In this document: piece after piece, positions 58,784-64,000 of the stretch
Layout: the number at the start of each line of letters is the position of its first letter
Numbering within the stretch: the stretch's first letter is position 1
NCBI GenBank assembly: GCA_017517705.1
Contig: JAFWYM010000041.1
Span: forward strand, 1 to 64,000
Direction of reading: 5' to 3'
Length of the DNA: 64,000 bases
Source: Alistipes sp.
GTDB lineage: Bacteria; Bacteroidota; Bacteroidia; Bacteroidales; Rikenellaceae
Translations under genes and position numbers: made by a program
The notes under the pieces: model-generated
Told to the model about the DNA's origin: nothing
What the model saw: the letters and a program-made list of their open reading frames with translations, nothing else
Database searches by the model: none

Positions 58784-60313
58784 TTACTTAGCATACGACA
58801 CCGAGCGTGTCTCGCGGATGACGGTGATCTTCACCTGACCTGGGTAGGTCATCTCATCCTGAATCTTCTTGGCTATGTCGTGCGACAATGCCTCCGACTC
58901 CTGATCCGAGAGCTTATCGGCGCCAACAATCACGCGCAACTCACGACCCGCCTGTATAGCGTAGGTCTTAACAACGCCGGGGTACGAGAGGGCGATACCC
59001 TCCATCTCCTTAAGGCGCTTGATGTACGACTCAACAACCTCACGACGAGCACCGGGGCGAGCACCCGAGATGGCATCGCACACCTGGATGATGGGGGCTA
59101 TGAGCGATGTCATCTCCACCTCATCGTGGTGAGCACCAATGGCGTTACATACGTCGGGCTTCTCCTTATACTTCTCCGCGAGCTTCATACCGATGATTGC
59201 ATGTGGCAACTCGGGCTCGTCGTCGGGCACCTTGCCTATATCGTGCAGGAGACCTGCGCGACGTGCCGCCTTGGGGTTGAGGCCGAGCTCTGCGGCCATA
59301 ATGCCTGCGAGGTTTGCTGTCTCACGTGCGTGCTGCAAGAGGTTCTGGCCATACGACGAGCGGTACTTCATCTTACCGATAAGGCGTATAAGCTCGGGGT
59401 GGAGGCCATGGATGCCGAGGTCGATAGTGGTACGCTTACCCACCTCGACGATCTCCTCCTCGATCTGCTTCTTAACCTTAGCCACAACCTCCTCGATACG
59501 TGCGGGGTGAATACGGCCATCGGTCACAAGCTGGTGGAGTGCCAGGCGGGCAATCTCCCTACGTACAGGGTCGAAGCCCGAGAGGATGATAGCCTCAGGG
59601 GTGTCGTCGACGATAATCTCTATGCCCGTGGCAGCCTCCAAGGCGCGGATATTGCGACCCTCACGGCCGATGATGCGACCCTTAACCTCGTCCGACTCGA
59701 TATTGAATACCGTGACAGCATTCTCAATGGCGGTCTCCGTCGCAACCCTCTGTATCGAGGCCACGACAATACGCTTAGCCTCCTTCGTAGCCGAGAGCTT
59801 AGCCTCCTCGATGGTCTCCGTGATGAAGGCCTGAGCTTCGGCCTTAGCCTCACTCTTCATATTCTCAATAAGGACATTCTTAGCCTCCTCAGAGCTCATG
59901 CCCGAGATCTGCTCGAGGCGTACATTCTGCTCCTTGATGACGGCAGCGAGCTCCTCCTTGCGTGTCTCCACACTCTGGAACTGCACGTCGAGCTGCTCCT
60001 TGCGCTTGTCGTAGTCGGCAGACTTCTTATCCAACTCGCGCTCCTTATGCTGGAGGTTTGCCTCGAGCTGCTTGGCACGCTGCTCGCTCTGCTGCAGTTT
60101 CTGGTTGCGCTCATTAACCTGACGGTCGTGGTCGCTCTTAAGCTGGATGAACTTCTCCTTAGCCTGCAACATCTTCTCCTTCTTTATCATTTCGCCGTCA
60201 GCCTCTGCCTTTGCGACAATGGCCTTTGCGCGTGCCTTGGCGGCAAAGTAGGCAGCACAGCCACCCACAATGGCACCAACCACAACACCGACGATTATCC
60301 AAATAGATTCCAT
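58784..60313 (-). CDS. rny: Ribonuclease Y
   Basis: 509 residues. N-terminal membrane helix (about 5-24), long coiled coil (about 30-190, rich in Glu/Lys/Gln), KH domain with [20 protein letters not shown], then the HD domain with [16 protein letters not shown] and [19 protein letters not shown]. RNase Y is a membrane-bound endonuclease that starts mRNA decay. Located next to the probable 6S RNA and zapA, an arrangement I recall in other Bacteroidetes. Confidence 0.96.
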   Translation of the reverse strand: MESIWIIVGVVVGAIVGGCAAYFAAKARAKAIVAKAEADGEMIKKEKMLQAKEKFIQLKSDHDRQVNERNQKLQQSEQRAKQLEANLQHKERELDKKSADYDKRKEQLDVQFQSVETRKEELAAVIKEQNVRLEQISGMSSEEAKNVLIENMKSEAKAEAQAFITETIEEAKLSATKEAKRIVVASIQRVATETAIENAVTVFNIESDEVKGRIIGREGRNIRALEAATGIEIIVDDTPEAIILSGFDPVRREIARLALHQLVTDGRIHPARIEEVVAKVKKQIEEEIVEVGKRTTIDLGIHGLHPELIRLIGKMKYRSSYGQNLLQHARETANLAGIMAAELGLNPKAARRAGLLHDIGKVPDDEPELPHAIIGMKLAEKYKEKPDVCNAIGAHHDEVEMTSLIAPIIQVCDAISGARPGARREVVESYIKRLKEMEGIALSYPGVVKTYAIQAGRELRVIVGADKLSDQESEALSHDIAKKIQDEMTYPGQVKITVIRETRSVSYAK

Positions 60314-60361
60314 ACTGAATTTGGTGTTATTATATTGTTAGTAAAAGTTTTAAAATGTTTC

Positions 60362-60572
60362 AAAAAAAAACCGCAGAGACTCCTTAATTTGTTTGACGAA
60401 TCCTTCGATAAGTCATAGGTGGGGCTCCGAGGCACGCAACAGTCCACTGGTGGCGACTGAGCACCACACCCCGAGGGGTTGAGGCCTTGTTTTGTGACAC
60501 TACTCGAGAGTTGTCCCAATGTAATAAAAATTGTACAGATCGCAAAGCTTTTAAGGAATCTATGCGGGATAG
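60362..60572 (-). ncRNA. ssrS: Probable 6S RNA (SsrS)
   Basis: The 335-base gap between zapA and rny. On the minus strand CCGCATAGATTCCTTAA (60551-60567) pairs with TTAAGGAGTCTCTGCGG (60371-60387), 17 positions with one mismatch and one G-U, and the 3' arm is followed by nine T. Between lie two or three internal stems including ACCC/GGGT (ACCCCTCGGGGT) and GGTG/CACC. One long rod-like RNA of about 200 bases with a terminal stem, next to zapA, fits 6S RNA, which binds RNA polymerase; in E. coli ssrS also follows zapA. No promoter of good match was found, so a processed RNA from the zapA transcript is possible. Alternative: another structured leader RNA of rny. Confidence 0.6.
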
Positions 60573-60648
60573 ATCTTTGTATGTAAAGAACCTACGACAC
60601 TCTCCAAGGGGTGCCATCCTTCACGTGGCAAATATCGCGCCTGAGGCC

Positions 60649-60942
60649 TTAGGCCTTGACATATTTGCGTATCATCTGCTCTATGGCACGCAACTCCTCG
60701 ACATCGTCGTCGCCCAGCGCAGCACTCTGCTCCGTGGTGAGGGCGAGTATCGAGTATCGTAGTGCCGCCATCGCAAGACGATCCTGGATATCGAACTTGG
60801 GAATACGTGCGTACTCCGTTATCTTCTCGTTAAGTCGCTTTGCCGCAACGCGGTAAAGCTCCTCGTTAGCCGCATCGATGGTCATAGGATAGCTTCTGCC
60901 GGCTATCGATATCGTTATCTTAACCTTACCCTCTGCCATCAC
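60649..60942 (-). CDS. zapA: Cell division protein ZapA
   Basis: 97 residues: KVKITISIAGRSYPMTIDAA (beta strands) then YRVAAKRLNEKITEY and a C-terminal coiled coil. ZapA bundles FtsZ filaments. Two bases after the upstream coiled-coil gene. Directly followed by the probable 6S RNA. Confidence 0.9.
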   Translation of the reverse strand: MMAEGKVKITISIAGRSYPMTIDAANEELYRVAAKRLNEKITEYARIPKFDIQDRLAMAALRYSILALTTEQSAALGDDDVEELRAIEQMIRKYVKA

Positions 60943-60944
60943 TG

Positions 60945-61247
60945 CTAACTATTTTCCTGTTCGTGTTTTATTGCTGCTATACAACGGTCAACCTCCCGCA
61001 ATAAACTGTTGACACGCTGTCGCGCACGCTCCACATTACCCTCCGAGCCACGCATAACGGCCGAAAGTTCAGCACTCTTAAGGCGTGCATCGAGACTACG
61101 CACCTGCTCCTCCAAACGGCGCTTCTCGCCCATCAACGTGTCGCGCTCCACAGTGAGCTCGCGACACTCCCGAGCAATACGACGGTGGTCCTCAATAAGT
61201 CTCTCCACCTCCGCGCGCAGTCGTTTGATTATATCCTTATCGGCCAT
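60945..61247 (-). CDS. Small coiled-coil protein upstream of ZapA
   Basis: 100 residues, almost entirely heptad-like (DIIKRLRAEVERLIEDHRRI, RLEEQVRSLDARLKSAELSA). No signal peptide or membrane helix. Its place before zapA, with a 2-base gap, and its coiled coil suggest a ZapA/ZapB-like division partner; that is inference. A strong promoter lies upstream. Confidence 0.85.
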   Translation of the reverse strand: MADKDIIKRLRAEVERLIEDHRRIARECRELTVERDTLMGEKRRLEEQVRSLDARLKSAELSAVMRGSEGNVERARQRVNSLLREVDRCIAAIKHEQENS

Positions 61248-61287
61248 AGTCTCCGTAATGTCTGCTATACGCTGTTGTTTTACACTT

Positions 61288-61318
61288 CAAAGATATATAT
61301 TTTTCGCTAAATATCAAA
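61288..61318 (-). promoter_or_regulatory. Promoter of the coiled-coil-zapA unit
   Basis: Minus-strand -7 TATCTTTG (61288-61295) and -33 TTTG (61315-61318), exactly 19 bases apart. Confidence 0.85.
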
Positions 61319-61334
61319 ATTTTCGTCCAAAAAA

Positions 61335-62633
61335 CTACTTCTTCACTACGCGAGCATAGAGGTCGTAATCCTCGCAGTCGACAATATCAACATCGTAGAA
61401 ACGACCACGATAGAGGCGCCTACCGTCGCTATCGACGATGATCTCCTGATCCACCTCCGGCGAGTCATACTCCGAGCGACCAATGTAGTAGTCGCCCTCC
61501 TTGCGGTCGATGATAACACGCATACGGCCACCTATGCGCTTGGCGTTGTTCTCCAACGACAGGCGCTCCTGAAGTCGCATAATCCTATCCACGCGGTCGT
61601 GCTTGACATCCTCCGGGACATCATCCTTAAGGCGTGTGGCCGAGTACGTACCCTCCTCCTCCGAGTAAGGAAAGACACCGAGGCGGTCGAAGCGCACCTC
61701 GCGCACAAACTCCAGCAACTCCGCAAAGTCATCCTCCGTCTCGCCCGGGTAGCCGACAAGGAGTGTCGTGCGAAGTGCTATATCGGGTATCGCCTTGCGC
61801 AGCTTAGCGATAAGAGCCAATGCCTCAGCCTTGGTATGGCGGCGCTTCATGGCTGCAAGTTGGTTATCCGAGATATGCTGGAAGGGAATATCGAGGTAGT
61901 GACATATCTTCTTCTGGCGCGCCATGACCTCAATAACCTCCTCGGGGAAGTCCGTCGGATAGGCATAGTGGAGGCGTATCCACTCAATGCCCTCGATCTC
62001 ACACAGGCGCTCCAGGAGCTCGCCTATCTTACGCTCACCATAGAGGTCGACACCGTAGTATGTCGTATCCTGAGCTATGACCATAAGCTCCTTGACGCCC
62101 TTTGCTGCCAACTTCTCGGCCTCGGCAACGAGCTCCTCCATGGGTACCGAGTGGTGACGACCACGGATGAGAGGTATGGCGCAGTAGCCACACATCCAGT
62201 TGCACCCCTCCGAAATCTTGAGATAGGCGTAGTGCGACGGTGTAGATAGCTCGCGGTCGGTCTCCTGCTCCTTACGATACTTCGCACCGAGGCGCTCGAC
62301 AATACCCGCCCAGTCGTTAACACCGAAGAAGTCGTCCACCTCGGGGAGCTCGGGGCGTAGCTCATCGGCATAACGCTGCGAGAGGCAACCAACGACGAAG
62401 AGCTCCTCAATCTTTCCCGCCTCCTTAAGCTGTGCTGCGCTGAGGATGGTATCTATCGACTCCTGCTTGGCATCACCTATAAAGCCACAGGTGTTGATGA
62501 CAACGACGTCGGCATCCGTCTTGTCGCTATCGAAGGCTATCTTATACCCCATGGCTGCAAGCTGCGCAGCCAAGTGCTCCGAGTCAACCGTATTCTTCGA
62601 GCAACCGAGGGTTATGATGTTTATCTTCTTCAC
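61335..62633 (-). CDS. rimO: Ribosomal protein S12 methylthiotransferase RimO
   Basis: 432 residues if it starts at GTG 62631-62633 (KKINIITLGCSKNTVDSEHL follows). That start stands 4 bases after the ftsY stop, while the longer ATG reading to 62672 would overlap ftsY by 35 bases. Domains: UPF0004 with Cys in LGCSKN, CGFIGDAK and GCLSQR; radical SAM with SEGCNWMCGYCAIP; TRAM at the C-terminus. RimO methylthiolates Asp88 of uS12. Confidence 0.95.
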   Translation of the reverse strand: MKKINIITLGCSKNTVDSEHLAAQLAAMGYKIAFDSDKTDADVVVINTCGFIGDAKQESIDTILSAAQLKEAGKIEELFVVGCLSQRYADELRPELPEVDDFFGVNDWAGIVERLGAKYRKEQETDRELSTPSHYAYLKISEGCNWMCGYCAIPLIRGRHHSVPMEELVAEAEKLAAKGVKELMVIAQDTTYYGVDLYGERKIGELLERLCEIEGIEWIRLHYAYPTDFPEEVIEVMARQKKICHYLDIPFQHISDNQLAAMKRRHTKAEALALIAKLRKAIPDIALRTTLLVGYPGETEDDFAELLEFVREVRFDRLGVFPYSEEEGTYSATRLKDDVPEDVKHDRVDRIMRLQERLSLENNAKRIGGRMRVIIDRKEGDYYIGRSEYDSPEVDQEIIVDSDGRRLYRGRFYDVDIVDCEDYDLYARVVKK

Positions 62634-62637
62634 GCCA

Positions 62638-63699
62638 CTACTTGTTTGATTCACCGAACAATGCGCGCACAAACTCCTTGCGATCGAACATCTTTAGCTG
62701 GTCGATACCCTCACCGATGCCTATATATCGCACGGGGATATGGAAGCGGTCGCTTATGCCTATAACCACGCCACCCTTTGCCGTGCCATCGAGCTTCGTG
62801 ATTGTCAGCGACGTCACCTGCGTAGCCTCGGTAAACTGCTTGGCCTGCTCAAAGGCATTCTGTCCCGTCGAGCCATCCAACACAAGCATAACCTCATGCG
62901 GAGCGTCGGGGATGACCTTCGACATCACATTACGTATCTTGGTAAGCTCCTTCATAAGGCCCACCTTGTTGTGCAGACGCCCTGCCGTGTCTATGAGCAC
63001 CACATCGGCACCGTTTGCCACCGCTGAGCGCAGCGTATCGTAGGCTACAGACGCGGGATCGGAGCCCATCTCCTGACGTATCATCGTAGCACCGGCACGC
63101 TCAGCCCATACACCCAGCTGATCGATGGCCGCAGCACGGAATGTGTCGGCAGCACCGATATATACCTTACGTCCCGCCTTGGTGAGTTGTGCCGCAAGCT
63201 TACCTATTGTCGTGGTCTTGCCTGCACCATTAACACCCACGACCATGAGCACATAGGGCATACCCTCCTTAACCTCGATGCCGAAGTCCTCGGTCGAGCG
63301 GTGCGACTCCTCCATGAGCGAGGCTATCTCATCGCGCAGGATAGAGTGAAGCTCCTCCGTGTTCATATACTTATCGCGGGCTACGCGCTCCTCGATGGCC
63401 CGTATAATCTTCACCGTGGTATCTACGCCCACATCCGAGGTTATAAGCACCTCCTCAAGGTCGTCCAACACGTCGGCATCCACCGTCGTGCGACCCGCTA
63501 TGGCGCGCTTGAGCTTACCGAAGAATCCCTCCTTGGTCTTCTCCAAGCCAGCCTCAAGCTCCTTACGCTCAGCCTCGACCTCGGCCTTGGCCTCCTCAGC
63601 CTCACGTGCTGTCTGAGCCTCAACCTCCTCGGGCGTGAGCGTGGCATCAATCTTAGGTTCCTCTACCTTCTTCTTTTTAAATAGATCGAAAAATCCCAT
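62638..63699 (-). CDS. ftsY: Signal recognition particle receptor FtsY
   Basis: 353 residues. A short acidic, helical A domain (about 10-65, EAEEAKAEVEAERKELE) then the NG GTPase: G1 VVGVNGAGKTTTIGKLA, DTFRAAAIDQL, DTAGR and TKLDGTAKGG. It docks ribosome-nascent chains at the membrane. Starts 22 bases after the NamZ-like gene; followed by rimO. Confidence 0.96.
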   Translation of the reverse strand: MGFFDLFKKKKVEEPKIDATLTPEEVEAQTAREAEEAKAEVEAERKELEAGLEKTKEGFFGKLKRAIAGRTTVDADVLDDLEEVLITSDVGVDTTVKIIRAIEERVARDKYMNTEELHSILRDEIASLMEESHRSTEDFGIEVKEGMPYVLMVVGVNGAGKTTTIGKLAAQLTKAGRKVYIGAADTFRAAAIDQLGVWAERAGATMIRQEMGSDPASVAYDTLRSAVANGADVVLIDTAGRLHNKVGLMKELTKIRNVMSKVIPDAPHEVMLVLDGSTGQNAFEQAKQFTEATQVTSLTITKLDGTAKGGVVIGISDRFHIPVRYIGIGEGIDQLKMFDRKEFVRALFGESNK

Positions 63700-63721
63700 A
63701 CGTATTATTAAGTTTTAGTTA

Positions 63722-64000
63722 TTATTCTTCGTATAATAAATACTTACGTCTCAGCTCTTTAAACTCTGCAACATCGTCCCTCCAGCACGCCTCTATCTCC
63801 TCTGCCGAGGCTCCCGACATAATCATGCGGCGCACATAGCTCACACCGATAAGTTTCTCGAACATAGGCGTAAAGAACTCTTCGCCCATATTCAGGTCGC
63901 GGTAGGCGTCAATGACATATTCCAGATTAACACCCTCGCGCCATATATCCTCGTTGGCAACACCGCGCAAATCGACACCATAGCACACCTTGCCGTTATG
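63722..64000 (-). CDS. DUF1343 / NamZ-type exo-beta-N-acetylmuramidase, C-terminal part (runs off the right edge)
   Basis: The last 92 residues or so. The frame stays open to the window end, so the ATG at 63988 is not the start. The C-terminus has the family's typical finish: VCYGVDLRGV, FFTPMFEKLIGVSYVRRMIM, GASAEEIEACWRDDVAEF and RRKYLLY. NamZ trims N-acetylmuramic acid from peptidoglycan fragments. Catalytic residues lie outside the window. 22 bases before ftsY. Confidence 0.8.
   Translation of the reverse strand, partial: HNGKVCYGVDLRGVANEDIWREGVNLEYVIDAYRDLNMGEEFFTPMFEKLIGVSYVRRMIMSGASAEEIEACWRDDVAEFKELRRKYLLYEE

Overview
The window is a piece of a Bacteroidota chromosome, almost certainly order Bacteroidales. 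The evidence is the gene set (Bacteroidetes-type SecA, DUF4295 protein after bL28-bL33, LolA behind FtsK, outer-membrane beta-barrel proteins with carboxypeptidase-like N-termini, peptidase C10) and the promoters. At least ten genes or operons carry the Bacteroidetes core promoter: -7 TAnnTTTG with -33 TTTG, usually 19 bases apart. Small acidic peptides with a PE(V/I) motif next to lipoproteins suggest Rikenellaceae/Alistipes, but that is inference. No tRNA, rRNA, prophage or CRISPR was seen.

Layout. 0-0.3 kb: end of an IS3-family element beside a 120-bp repeat (R). 0.3-7.2 kb: secA-dCMP deaminase and an outer-membrane barrel protein. 7.4-10 kb: a His/Cys-rich secreted protein and a LytS/LytTR two-component pair. 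10.1-10.6 kb: nested R and E repeat elements. 10.6-15.3 kb: six-gene operon (unknown protein, rsmI, two glycosyltransferases, mazG, gamma carbonic anhydrase). 15.4-19 kb: two tandem paralogous units, each small ORF plus lipoprotein. 19.1-19.75 kb: tandem repeats and two E elements. 19.75-30.4 kb: eight-gene operon plsC-parE-parC-aroK-murI-ftsK-lolA-DUF4465. 30.6-35.4 kb: a YtrA-type GntR/ABC operon facing an outer-membrane receptor gene, both promoters carrying the same operator. 35.5-39.8 kb: DUF2807 lipoprotein, then pyrD-cinA-pncB. 39.8-42.8 kb: third small ORF, lipoprotein and C10 peptidase. 43.1-43.8 kb: rpmB-rpmG-DUF4295. 43.8-45.15 kb: repeat island. 45.2-50.1 kb: dsbD, an AraC regulator, a lipid kinase and apbE. 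50.4-56.8 kb: rpsO, pnp and two lipoproteins. 56.8-57.75 kb: second repeat island. 57.75-64 kb: deoC, rny, a probable 6S RNA, zapA with a coiled-coil partner, rimO, ftsY and a partial NamZ/DUF1343 gene.

Most genes are housekeeping. The unusual material lies between them. (1) Structured E elements start at the stop codons of three unrelated genes. (2) A 120-bp inverted-repeat element R occurs in four nearly identical copies, one inserted in the apex of an E element. (3) Three small-ORF/lipoprotein modules share a peptide motif, one of them with a C10 protease. (4) A GntR regulator appears to control two divergent promoters through matched palindromes, next to a G9 tract inside a receptor promoter. 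Assignments rest on reading motifs by eye; no database search was run.
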